A program made the position numbers and the translations under genes. From CAZMYM01 sp964620325 (GTDB taxonomy: Bacteria; Bipolaricaulota; Bipolaricaulia; UBA7950; UBA9294), in assembly GCA_964620325.1 (NCBI GenBank), contig CAZUIM010000009.1, positions 1-64,000 of the forward strand: a DNA stretch of 64,000 nucleotides, written 5' to 3'. Below, piece by piece: positions 7,502 to 15,939 of this stretch (position 1 is the stretch's first letter; each line of letters opens with the position of its first letter). The notes beneath the pieces are model-generated. The model was not told the DNA's origin, made no database searches, and saw only the letters and a list, made by a program, of their open reading frames with translations.

Positions 7502-9354
7502 AAGAGAAGATCATCGGAATCGATCTTGGAACGACCAACTCCTGCGTTGCGATCCTCGAGGGCGGAAGCCCCGAGGTGATCAACAACGCAGAAGGCGAGC
7601 GAACGACCCCGTCGGTCGTTGCAATCACCCAGACCGGCGAGCGACTCGTCGGGCGGCTCGCCAAGCGCCAGGCGATCACGAATCCGTTGCACACGATCGC
7701 TTCGATCAAACGGCAGATGGGGACCGATCACCGGATCGAGATCTCGATCGACGGGAAGACGGAGACGTACACCCCGGAGCAGATCTCGGCAATGATCCTG
7801 CAGAAACTGAAGGCCGACGCGGAGGCGAACCTCGGCGGGAAGGTCACCAAGGCGGTCATCACGGTTCCGGCCTACTTCGACGACGATCAGCGCCGCGCAA
7901 CGAAGGCCGCCGGAGAGATCGCCGGACTCGAGGTGATGCGAATCATCAACGAACCGACCGCCGCCGCCCTCGCCTACGGTCTGGATAAGCAGCACGATCA
8001 GACGATCCTCGTCTACGACCTGGGCGGTGGAACGTTCGACGTATCGATCCTCGAGATCGGCGACGACGTCGTCAATGTCATCGCCACCGACGGGGACACG
8101 CACCTCGGCGGCGACGATTTCGATCAGCGGATCATCGACTGGCTCGTCGACGAATTCCGCAAGGACACCGGAATCGACCTGTCGAAGGACCCGAGTGCCT
8201 TACAGCGACTGAAGGACGCCGCCGAAGCGGCGAAGAAGGAACTCTCCAGCCGGATGGAGACGACGATCAACCTGCCCTACATCACCGCCGACGCGAGCGG
8301 ACCGAAGCATCTGGAGAAGAAGCTCTCGCGGGCCAAGTTCGAGGGGATGATCGACGATCTCCTCCAACGGACCGCCCAAACCGTCGACAACGCGCTCCGC
8401 GAGGCGAAGAAGACGAGCGACGACATCGACCAGGTCGTCCTCGTCGGCGGCTCGACGCGGATTCCTAAGGTGCAGGAGCTGATCTCGTCGCGAATCCCGG
8501 GGAAGATCAACCGCGAGATCAATCCCGACGAGGTGGTCGCCGCCGGCGCGGCGATCTCGGCGGGCGTCGCCGCCGGCGACATGCGGGACATTCTCCTCCT
8601 CGACGTCACCCCGTTGACCCTGTCAATCGAGACGCTCGGAGGGGTCGCCACACCGCTGATCGAGCGCAATACCACCATCCCGACGGAGAAGACGAAGACG
8701 TTCACCACGGCGGACGACAACCAGCCGGCCGTCGAGATCCACGTCCTCCAGGGGGAGCGGAAGATGGCAGACGACAACAAGTCGCTCGGGAAGTTCCAGC
8801 TCACCGGAATCCCCCCCGCTCCGCGGGGCGTCCCGCAGATCGACGTGTCGTTCGAGATCGATGAAAACGGACTGCTCCACGTCACCGCAAAGGACAAAGC
8901 GACCTCGAAGAGCGCATCGATCACGATTCAGGATTCCTCCCGCCTCGATGAAGCGGAGATCGAGCGGATGCGGGCGGAGGCCGAGCAACACGCCGAGGAG
9001 GACCGCAAGAAGACGGAACTCGTCGAGGCACGCAACCAGGCCGATCAGCTGATCTATTCGGTGGAGAAGGCCCTCTCCGATCTCGGGGAGAAGGTCGACA
9101 CCGACAAGCGCTCGGAGGTCGAGGATCGGATCCGCCGTCTGCGCGAGAAGCTCGACGGGGACGCCGACGTCGCGGACATTCGCAGGGAGACGGAGGAGCT
9201 CGGCAAGGCGTCGCAGGAGATCGCGCAACAGGCCTATCAGCAAGGGCAAGAGGCGGGCGGCGCAGCGTCCTCGGAGGCCGGCCCGAACGCGGAGGAGCCC
9301 TCGACTGACGAAGACGACGGCGACTACATCGACGCCGAGTACGACGAGAAGTAA
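7498..9354 (+). CDS. dnaK: Chaperone protein DnaK (Hsp70)
   Basis: A full-length 618-residue Hsp70. The actin-like ATPase domain starts IGIDLGTTNSCVA and carries AYFDDDQR (Tyr in place of the usual Asn-Phe pattern is normal), NEPTAAALAYG, LGGGTFDVSIL and VGGSTRIPKVQ. The substrate-binding domain has DVTPLTLSIET, and a helical lid ends in an acidic tail (…DDGDYIDAEYDEK). It works with the co-operonic DnaJ and GrpE in folding and in heat-shock control. Confidence 0.98.
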   Translation: MKEKIIGIDLGTTNSCVAILEGGSPEVINNAEGERTTPSVVAITQTGERLVGRLAKRQAITNPLHTIASIKRQMGTDHRIEISIDGKTETYTPEQISAMILQKLKADAEANLGGKVTKAVITVPAYFDDDQRRATKAAGEIAGLEVMRIINEPTAAALAYGLDKQHDQTILVYDLGGGTFDVSILEIGDDVVNVIATDGDTHLGGDDFDQRIIDWLVDEFRKDTGIDLSKDPSALQRLKDAAEAAKKELSSRMETTINLPYITADASGPKHLEKKLSRAKFEGMIDDLLQRTAQTVDNALREAKKTSDDIDQVVLVGGSTRIPKVQELISSRIPGKINREINPDEVVAAGAAISAGVAAGDMRDILLLDVTPLTLSIETLGGVATPLIERNTTIPTEKTKTFTTADDNQPAVEIHVLQGERKMADDNKSLGKFQLTGIPPAPRGVPQIDVSFEIDENGLLHVTAKDKATSKSASITIQDSSRLDEAEIERMRAEAEQHAEEDRKKTELVEARNQADQLIYSVEKALSDLGEKVDTDKRSEVEDRIRRLREKLDGDADVADIRRETEELGKASQEIAQQAYQQGQEAGGAASSEAGPNAEEPSTDEDDGDYIDAEYDEK

Positions 9355-9383
9355 GCGTCGAACCGATGGAGTGAGGAGACGGC

Positions 9384-10493
9384 GTGGCCAAAAGCGATTA
9401 CTACGAGATCCTCGGACTCGCCAAGGACGCGAGCGAAGCCGACATCAAGAGGGCGTATCGCCAGAGAGCGAAGGAACTCCATCCGGATCGGAACCCGGAG
9501 AAGCGCGAGTGGGCTCGCAAGGAGTTCCGGAAGATCGCAGAGGCGTACGAGGTTCTCTCCGATCCTCAGAAGCGGGCCGAGTACGATCGCTACGGCCACG
9601 CCGGACCGAGTCAGGATTTCACCTTCGGAGACACGGACTTCCGCCGAGCGCGGGAAGCGTACCGCGAATTCGGATTCGGCGGCTTCGACGACCTGTTCGA
9701 CCTGTTCTTCCGGCAGGGAGGACCGCGCACGTCGACACGCCAGCGTCGCGTGCGTCGCGGAGAGAGCATCGAATACAAACTCAGAATCACCTTGGAGGAT
9801 GCGGCCCACGGAACGAAGATGACCGTCACCGTTCCGCGGCTCGTCGTCTGTCAGGCTTGCTCCGGCTCAGGGATGGAGCCGGGCACGTCGAAGCGAACGT
9901 GCTCGACGTGCGGCGGACGCGGTCAGATCGAGTATCGGCAGCAGAGCCTGCTCGGCAGCTTCGTCAACGTCCGCACGTGCCCCGAATGCAGCGGCACCGG
10001 CGAGGTAATCGAGCGACCCTGCAACCGCTGTCACGGGACCGGCCGGGTCCGAGAGTCGAGCAAGATCTCGATCACGGTCCCGGCCGGCGTCGATACCGGA
10101 TCGAGGCTTCGCCTTCGAGGGCAGGGAAACGCCGGTCTCAACGGCGCACCGAACGGCGACCTGTTCATCGTGATCGAGGTGATCCCCCACTCGACGTTCA
10201 ATCGAGAGGACCGCGATATCCATTCAGAAGAGACGATCTCATTCGTGGACGCGGCCCTTGGAGCCAAGATCAAGGTGCAAACGCTGTGGGGTGAAGAGAC
10301 GGTCTCGGTCCCCGCGGGAACGCAGCCGGGAACGACGTTCCGTCTCAAGGGGAAAGGGATCTCCAACATCCATCGCGACGCCGGCAAGGGCGACCACGTC
10401 CTCACCGTCACCGTCGACGTTCCGAAGAAGCTCTCTGGGAAACAGCGCCGGGCGCTGGAGGAGTTCGCCGAGACGCTCGAAGCCAGATCCTGA
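9384..10493 (+). CDS. dnaJ: Chaperone protein DnaJ (Hsp40)
   Basis: A 369-residue type I J-protein that stimulates DnaK ATPase. Domains in order: J domain with the HPD motif (LHPDRNP, about residues 32-38), a Gly/Phe-rich linker (about 75-115), four CxxCxGxG zinc-binding repeats (CQACSGSG, CSTCGGRG, CPECSGTG, CNRCHGTG, about 155-220) and the C-terminal client-binding domain. It starts with GTG preceded by GAGGAG, 29 bp after dnaK. Confidence 0.97.
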   Translation: MAKSDYYEILGLAKDASEADIKRAYRQRAKELHPDRNPEKREWARKEFRKIAEAYEVLSDPQKRAEYDRYGHAGPSQDFTFGDTDFRRAREAYREFGFGGFDDLFDLFFRQGGPRTSTRQRRVRRGESIEYKLRITLEDAAHGTKMTVTVPRLVVCQACSGSGMEPGTSKRTCSTCGGRGQIEYRQQSLLGSFVNVRTCPECSGTGEVIERPCNRCHGTGRVRESSKISITVPAGVDTGSRLRLRGQGNAGLNGAPNGDLFIVIEVIPHSTFNREDRDIHSEETISFVDAALGAKIKVQTLWGEETVSVPAGTQPGTTFRLKGKGISNIHRDAGKGDHVLTVTVDVPKKLSGKQRRALEEFAETLEARS

Positions 10494-10507
10494 ATCCCGC
10501 CGGATCT

Positions 10508-11098
10508 TCAGCCGCCCAGCTCGCGGAGAACCGCGCGCATCCGCCGTATCGCCTGCGTTCGGTGGCTGATCCGGTTCTTCTCGTGGATCGACATCTCCGC
10601 CAGCGTGCGCACGTCGCCGATCGGAACGAAGACCGGGTCGTATCCGAAGCCGCCCGTCCCCGACGGAGCCTCGGCGATCGTTCCGGGCAGGATGCCCGTC
10701 GTGACGAAGACCTCCCCGTCGGGAAGGCGGAGCGCGGCGACGGCCACGAAACGGGCTCGCCGGTCCGCCTCACCGTCCAGACGCTCGAGCAGCCGGTTGT
10801 TGTTCCGATCGTGGTCGACCGGCAGGCCGGAGAACCGGGCGGAGTACACACCGGGCGCGCCTTCAAGCGCGCGCACTTCGAGCCCAGCATCCTCGGCGAG
10901 AACGGCCAGTCCGGTCTCCTCCGCGATCGCACTCGCCTTCAGAAGCGCATTCTCCAGGTATGTTCCGCCGGTCTCTTCCACCTCCGAGTACGGTCGATCG
11001 GCGAACGTCAGGAGTTCGAACCCGTCGAGATCGGAGAGGAGATGTTCGAGTTCGGCGATCTTGCCCCGGTTGCGAGTTCCGAGAAGGAGTTCGTTCAT
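10508..11098 (-). CDS. rdgB: RdgB/HAM1 family non-canonical purine NTP pyrophosphatase
   Basis: A 196-residue enzyme that hydrolyses dITP, XTP and similar nucleotides to monophosphates and keeps them out of DNA. Family signatures are the N-terminal LLGTRNRGKIAELEHLL, the ETGGTYLENALLKA and LAEDAGLEVRALEGAPGVYSAR type core, GTGGFGYDPVFVP, and the C-terminal ISHRTQAIRRM. It converges on dnaJ with a 14-bp gap and follows secG in the same direction (67 bp), possibly co-transcribed. Confidence 0.95.
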   Translation of the reverse strand: MNELLLGTRNRGKIAELEHLLSDLDGFELLTFADRPYSEVEETGGTYLENALLKASAIAEETGLAVLAEDAGLEVRALEGAPGVYSARFSGLPVDHDRNNNRLLERLDGEADRRARFVAVAALRLPDGEVFVTTGILPGTIAEAPSGTGGFGYDPVFVPIGDVRTLAEMSIHEKNRISHRTQAIRRMRAVLRELGG

Positions 11099-11165
11099 CC
11101 CGACCGCCCTCCGAAGATGCGACGCCCGCGATCCAGTCGGGACGAAGGATGCGATGGAACGGTCG

Positions 11166-11390
11166 CTAGACGATCGACAGCACGAACCCGAGGGCCATGA
11201 AGACGGTCGCCAGACCGACGGTCAGCGTCCGCTTCGGATCCTTCACCTCGTCGCGCCCGAAGACGGTGCTCGAGCCGCCCGATCCGAAGGCACCGCCGAG
11301 CCCCGAGTGCTCGCTCATCTGCAGGAGAATGATCCCCAGCAGGGCGAAACAATCGAGGAAGAACAAGACTTCAAGAATCACTCGCCACAT
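11166..11390 (-). CDS. secG: Protein-export membrane protein SecG
   Basis: A 74-residue two-helix membrane subunit of the SecYEG translocon. Helix 1 is VILEVLFFLDCFALLGIILL, followed by the typical Gly/Ser-rich loop SGLGGAFGSGGSSTVFGR, and helix 2 is near the C-terminus (LATVFMALGFVLSIV). The start at 11390 (MWRV) is preceded by AAAGGA; an in-frame extension to 11483 lacks support. The loop and length match SecG well. Confidence 0.9.
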   Translation of the reverse strand: MWRVILEVLFFLDCFALLGIILLQMSEHSGLGGAFGSGGSSTVFGRDEVKDPKRTLTVGLATVFMALGFVLSIV

Positions 11391-11560
11391 CGTCCATCGA
11401 TCCTTTCGAGCCGTCTTCGTCGAGTTCGCCGTCGCCGACCGACGGCAGGCGATCATTCTAGCACGAAGCCCTCGGGCTCTCAACGCCCGTTGGATTCAGT
11501 CTTGCGCCCCGTAGTGACCTCCCGTATCCTCTTTCATCCCGCACCGCAAAGGGGGACGCG

Positions 11561-13177
11561 TTGCGCAAGTTCATCTTCATCACCGGAGGTGTCCTGTCCG
11601 GTCTCGGCAAGGGGGTCGTCACCGCATCAATCGGCCTCCTCCTCAAGGCCCAGGGCCATCACGTCAGCCTCCAGAAGATCGATCCGTACGTCAACGTCGA
11701 TGCCGGCACGATGAACCCGTACGAACACGGTGAGGTCTTCGTCACCGACGACGGGAAGGAGACCGACCTGGACATCGGCCGGTACGAGCGGTTCCTCGAC
11801 GAGTCGCTCACCGCGACGCACTACTTCACCACCGGCCAGGTCTACGGCGACGTCATCCGTCAAGAGCGCGCCGGCGCCTACCTGGGGAAGACCGTCCAGG
11901 TCATCCCGCACGTGACCGATGAGATCAAACGGCTGATCCGGCTCCCGCTCGACCTGAACGGGGCGGAGATCGGGGTCATCGAGGTCGGCGGGACGGTCGG
12001 CGACATCGAAAGCCTTCCGTTCCTCGAGGCCCTTCGTCAGATGAAAGACGAGCTCCCCCGGCGGGACACGTTCTTCGTCCACGTCACCCTCCTGCCACAC
12101 ATGGCGGCGTCGGACGAAATGAAGACCAAGCCGACACAGCACAGCGTCAAGGAGCTGCGCGCAATCGGGATCCAGCCGAACGCGATCGTCGCCCGCGCCG
12201 ACCGTCCCGTTCCCGAACCGGTGAAGGAGAAGATCGCTCTCTTCTGCGACGTTCCCCGCGATCACGTGATCGAGAACCCGGACCTGCCGACGATCTACCT
12301 CGCTCCGATCCTCTTTCACGAACAAGGGTTGACCGACTCGATCGCCGACGGCCTCGATCTCGAACGGCGATCGCCCGATCTCGTCGCCTGGAAGGACCAC
12401 GTCGATCGTGTCCGGTCGCCGAGTCACAGGGTACGAATCGCCATCGTCGGGAAGTACGTCGAGTTGGCCGATTCCTACACGAGCATCCGCGAGGCCCTCA
12501 TCGCCGGCGGAGCGAACGAGGACGTCGGGGTCGACATCGTGTGGACCGCCGCCCAGACCGTCGCATCCGACGGACCAGAGGTCGCCCTCGCCGACGTCGA
12601 CGGCCTCCTCATCCCCGGCGGCTTCGGTCATCGAGGAATCGCGGGGAAGGTCGAAGCGGTCGAGTTCGCCAGGAAGAACGGGCTGCCGTTTTTCGGGATC
12701 TGCCTCGGGCTCCAGTGTGCGGTGATCGAGTTCGCGCGAAACGTGCTCGAGCTCGAGGGAGCGAACAGCTCCGAGTTCGACCCGGATTCGCCCCACCCGG
12801 TCATCACTCTCCTCGAGGCACAGCAGACGGTCACGGAGATGGGCGGAACGATGCGCCTCGGGCGTAGCAGGACGGTTCTGCAAGAGGGCAGTCTCAGTGC
12901 CGCCTGCTACGGAGTCGGACGAATCGAAGAACGACATCGGCACCGATACGAGTTCAATCCGCGCTATCGGGGTCGTTTCGAGGCGGCCGGCTTCGCCATC
13001 GCCGGCGAGACGCCCGACGGCCGACTCGCCGAGATCCTCGAGCTCCGCGAGCACCCGTGGTTCGTCTGTGTCCAGTTCCATCCGGAATTCACCTCTCGGT
13101 TCACCCGTGCTCATCCTCTCTTCCGGGGATTCGTCCGCGCATGTCAAGAGCGAAGCGCACTCTCCCGATCCTGCTGA
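11561..13177 (+). CDS. pyrG: CTP synthase
   Basis: Converts UTP to CTP using ATP and glutamine. The 538-residue protein has the amidoligase domain (ITGGVLSGLGKGV at the N-terminus, KIDPYVNVDAGTMNP, VGGTVGDIES) and a class I glutamine amidotransferase domain with the nucleophile in GICLGLQCAVIE and the His-Glu pair in QFHPEFTSR. It starts with TTG behind an AAAGGGGG ribosome site at about 11548-11555. The 3' end overlaps lptC by 37 bp, so pyrG, lptC and lptB are probably one operon. Confidence 0.97.
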   Translation: MRKFIFITGGVLSGLGKGVVTASIGLLLKAQGHHVSLQKIDPYVNVDAGTMNPYEHGEVFVTDDGKETDLDIGRYERFLDESLTATHYFTTGQVYGDVIRQERAGAYLGKTVQVIPHVTDEIKRLIRLPLDLNGAEIGVIEVGGTVGDIESLPFLEALRQMKDELPRRDTFFVHVTLLPHMAASDEMKTKPTQHSVKELRAIGIQPNAIVARADRPVPEPVKEKIALFCDVPRDHVIENPDLPTIYLAPILFHEQGLTDSIADGLDLERRSPDLVAWKDHVDRVRSPSHRVRIAIVGKYVELADSYTSIREALIAGGANEDVGVDIVWTAAQTVASDGPEVALADVDGLLIPGGFGHRGIAGKVEAVEFARKNGLPFFGICLGLQCAVIEFARNVLELEGANSSEFDPDSPHPVITLLEAQQTVTEMGGTMRLGRSRTVLQEGSLSAACYGVGRIEERHRHRYEFNPRYRGRFEAAGFAIAGETPDGRLAEILELREHPWFVCVQFHPEFTSRFTRAHPLFRGFVRACQERSALSRSC

Positions 13178-13848
13178 TCGCCGCGGTCCTGGCGATCGTC
13201 TTCCTCCCCCGCCGCTCCTTCGAGCCGGACGACCGGTTCGCAGCCGGTGGCGTCGTCCTGCGCTCGTACACCGACGCGGGCGACCTCTCCTGGGAGGTCG
13301 AAGCTCAATCGGGAGAGGTCATCGACGGGGAGGGAACGCTGACCGATGTCGTCCTTCGCTTCCTTTCCGGCGGCGTCGTGGAGATGAGGGCGACCGCCGA
13401 TCGGTTCGCGAGGGGCGAAGAGACCAGCACGCTCTCCGGGACCGTGCGGATCGAGCGAAAGGACGGGCTCCGCCTGGCGACGGAGGAGATGTCGTGGTAC
13501 GAACAGAAAGAGCGCCTCGAGGCCGGACCGATCGAATTGGAGGTGCGGAATCTCCTGGTCACGGGGGAGCATTTCGAGTACGACCTAGCCGGTGAGCGCG
13601 CTACGATCACCGGAGATGTTCGAGCGACCGCTCGATCGGAAGGTGACGATTACCGCTGCGATCGGATCGAGACCGACGAAAAGACAGTCCGGATGATCGG
13701 CTCCGTCGAAGCGCGCTTCCGTGAGGGGGGACTGACGGCCGACGATCTCCGAATCGACGAAGGAGGACTGACCGCCACCGGCGACGTCTCGCTCCGGCTC
13801 GACCTGGCCGCTGCAACGGAAGAGGACCGAGGAACGAATGGCACTTGA
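13141..13848 (+). CDS. lptC: LptC-like LPS transport periplasmic protein
   Basis: A 235-residue protein with one N-terminal membrane anchor (LPILLIAAVLAIVFLP) and an exported beta-rich body of repeated strands, as in LptC/LptA (DUF1239) bridge proteins that pass LPS from the LptBFG ABC complex to the outer membrane. The start at 13141 was chosen over an upstream in-frame ATG at 13057 because it opens the membrane anchor. Its position directly before lptB, with an 11-bp overlap, supports the assignment. Two tandem LptA-like segments may be present (about residues 30-120 and 130-225). No other lpt genes are in the window. Confidence 0.8.
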   Translation: MSRAKRTLPILLIAAVLAIVFLPRRSFEPDDRFAAGGVVLRSYTDAGDLSWEVEAQSGEVIDGEGTLTDVVLRFLSGGVVEMRATADRFARGEETSTLSGTVRIERKDGLRLATEEMSWYEQKERLEAGPIELEVRNLLVTGEHFEYDLAGERATITGDVRATARSEGDDYRCDRIETDEKTVRMIGSVEARFREGGLTADDLRIDEGGLTATGDVSLRLDLAAATEEDRGTNGT

Positions 13849-14554
13849 GGGGCGAGGACTGATCAAGCGGTACAACGGCCGCCCGGTCGTCGATTCTCTC
13901 TCCCTGTCGGTGGATCGCGGGAGGATCACCGGTCTCCTCGGCCCGAACGGGGCCGGGAAGACGACGACGTTCTACATGCTGATCGGATTCATCGCCGCCG
14001 ACGGAGGGAGCGTCTTCCTCGACGAGGCGGAGATCTCCGGCCTCGCGTTCTACCAACGGGCGCGACGCGGAATCGGCTATCTTCCGCAAGAGCCGTCGGT
14101 CTTCACCAAGGCGACCGTTCGCGAGAACCTCGACATGGCCCTCGAGTGGGCCCGATCGGTCAACGATCGGGCCGCCCGCCGAGAGAAACTCCTCGCCGAG
14201 TTCAAGCTGATGCAGCTTCGGGACCGCCACGCGGGCACCCTTTCCTCCGGGGAGAGGCGCAGACTGGAGATCGCGCGTTCGCTCGCCGCATCGCCCGGCT
14301 ACGTCCTTCTCGACGAGCCTTTCTCGGGGATCGATCCGATCTCGATCGCCGGCCTCCAAACGGAGATCCGATCGCTGAAGGAACGCGGAATCGGCGTCAT
14401 CGTGACCGACCACAACGTCCGTGACACCTTGTCCATCACCGACAGTGCCTACCTGATCGACCGGGGAAAACTCGTCGCTGCGGGGACGCCGAGCGAAATC
14501 CTGGACAGCCCGCTCGCCCGCCGCGTCTACCTTGGAGAAGGATTCAGGCCGTAG
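13838..14554 (+). CDS. lptB: LPS export ABC transporter ATP-binding protein LptB
   Basis: A 238-residue cytoplasmic ATPase with Walker A LGPNGAGKTTTFYML, the LptB-specific YLPQEPSVF Q-loop, signature LSSGERRRLEIARSLA and Walker B YVLLDEPFSGIDP. It energises extraction of LPS through LptFG, which must be encoded elsewhere. Together with lptC it is the clearest evidence for an outer membrane with LPS-like lipids. Its end overlaps the end of the convergent lgt gene by 11 bp. Confidence 0.95.
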   Translation: MALEGRGLIKRYNGRPVVDSLSLSVDRGRITGLLGPNGAGKTTTFYMLIGFIAADGGSVFLDEAEISGLAFYQRARRGIGYLPQEPSVFTKATVRENLDMALEWARSVNDRAARREKLLAEFKLMQLRDRHAGTLSSGERRRLEIARSLAASPGYVLLDEPFSGIDPISIAGLQTEIRSLKERGIGVIVTDHNVRDTLSITDSAYLIDRGKLVAAGTPSEILDSPLARRVYLGEGFRP

Positions 14555-15905
14555 ATGAGCGTTCGTACAACCGCCGCCGCCATATCAGGACACCGAACCC
14601 GACAACGAAGACGGCACTGATCGCGTGGGCCGCGCGGATCGGCCCGAGCCAGAGGCTGTCTCCACGCGTGAAGCTGACGATCGACCGAGCGATCGCGTAG
14701 AGGATGAAGTACATCGCCGTCGCGAACCCGTCTTTGTACCCCCGCTTTCGAATCGACCACAGGTAGGCGAAGATCATCAGGTTCAGAATCATCTCGTAGA
14801 CCATCGACGGATGCGTCGCCTGCCCCGGATAGACCCTTCCGGCCGGCGACTCCGCCGGGAACCGGATCCCCCACGGTAGCGTCGTTGGAGTTCCGAACGC
14901 GTCCCCGTTCATCAGGTTCCCGATCCGCCCGATCGCCTGGCCGAGGATCAGGCTCGGAGCGAGGATGTCGGTGACGGCCCAGAAGCGGACCCCCTTCCAC
15001 CGAGCAAACAGGTAGACGGTCAGCGCCCCGACGAGAACGCCGCCGTGGATCGCCAGCCCCCCCTCCCAGATCTTGAAGACGTCGATCGGATTCGCCCGAT
15101 AGACGTCCCAACGGAACACGACATAGTAGATCCGAGCGCCGAGGATCGCGCACGGGATCGTCCAGAGGAGGAGATCGACCGCGTCGTCCCAAACGAAGAG
15201 GATCTGAGGTGCCACCTCCCGCGCCACCGACAGGAGCTCCTCCTCGGTGAGCACGTCGCCACCGGCCGGCGCACCGTACGCATCGCGGAGCGATCTCGCG
15301 AGCGTTACGCGCAATCCCTCGATCTCCTCGAGATTCCAGTGGTATCGCCAGTTCTTCCGAAGGAATCGAACCACCGCCGCGTCGATCAGGAAGGCCATCC
15401 TCTCGATCGTCTCGCAACCGACCCCGTCGAGGGCGACCGCGCCCTCCCGAACGAGTGCGTGAAGGTTCCATCTGCGATAGACCGCCGCGCCGATGGCGTC
15501 GACCAGACCGTCTCGGTCGGCGGCGATCGCGTCGACCTCTGCCCCCTCTACCTCGACGATCGCCGACCGAACGGCCCGTCTGGCCACCTCGAGTTTCGGC
15601 TCCGACGCCGACGTCAGGATCCTCGCGGATGCGCCGACAACGGCGTCGGCGATCGCATCGGCCACCTCGTCTGCGCCGAGGAGGCCGATGACCCGTTCGC
15701 GGAGCGAACCGGAGAAGCTCCGCTCGAGAATCGATCGGAGATTCTCGAACGTTCGTTCCCTCGCACGATTCGAGCGAACCTTCGCCAGTCGCCGCACCTT
15801 CACGCCGATCCAAGCCAGGTAGAGGCCGACGGTGAACGCGATGACGTACATCACTCCGTAGTAGCGGATGACCAGCGGTCCGAGTTCGATCAACACCGGG
15901 CGCAC
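14544..15905 (-). CDS. lgt: Prolipoprotein diacylglyceryl transferase Lgt with a ~190-aa insertion
   Basis: Lgt transfers diacylglycerol from phosphatidylglycerol to the lipobox cysteine of prolipoproteins at the inner membrane. Conserved parts are RYYGVMY in TM1, GGLAIHGGVLVG, GRIGNLMNGDAFG, HPSMVYE and ARSIVSFTRGD, covering the His-Gly-Gly and catalytic Arg regions. The protein is 453 residues, whereas most Lgt are about 260-300. The excess lies between TM1 and TM2, about residues 43-236, charged and helical, rich in Ala, Arg, Glu and Val. I start at GTG 15905 (MRPVLIEL) because GAGGGGGA precedes it by 5 nt and it aligns with family N-termini. It is divergent from lnt, 34 bp away, so both steps of lipoprotein maturation share an intergenic region. 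Confidence 0.93.
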   Translation of the reverse strand: MRPVLIELGPLVIRYYGVMYVIAFTVGLYLAWIGVKVRRLAKVRSNRARERTFENLRSILERSFSGSLRERVIGLLGADEVADAIADAVVGASARILTSASEPKLEVARRAVRSAIVEVEGAEVDAIAADRDGLVDAIGAAVYRRWNLHALVREGAVALDGVGCETIERMAFLIDAAVVRFLRKNWRYHWNLEEIEGLRVTLARSLRDAYGAPAGGDVLTEEELLSVAREVAPQILFVWDDAVDLLLWTIPCAILGARIYYVVFRWDVYRANPIDVFKIWEGGLAIHGGVLVGALTVYLFARWKGVRFWAVTDILAPSLILGQAIGRIGNLMNGDAFGTPTTLPWGIRFPAESPAGRVYPGQATHPSMVYEMILNLMIFAYLWSIRKRGYKDGFATAMYFILYAIARSIVSFTRGDSLWLGPIRAAHAISAVFVVGFGVLIWRRRLYERSSTA

Positions 15906-15924
15906 GTGAGTCCCCCTCTTCCGA

Positions 15925-15930
15925 TATGAT
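15925..15930 (+). promoter_or_regulatory. Putative lnt -10 hexamer (TATGAT), 9 nt before the start codon
   Basis: TATGAT at 15925-15930 is followed by exactly 9 nt and then the lnt ATG, with no Shine-Dalgarno in between. No good -35 is visible. On the opposite strand TATACT at 15940-15935 could serve lgt. The two divergent promoters would overlap. Confidence 0.4.
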
Positions 15931-15939
15931 CGAGAGTAT

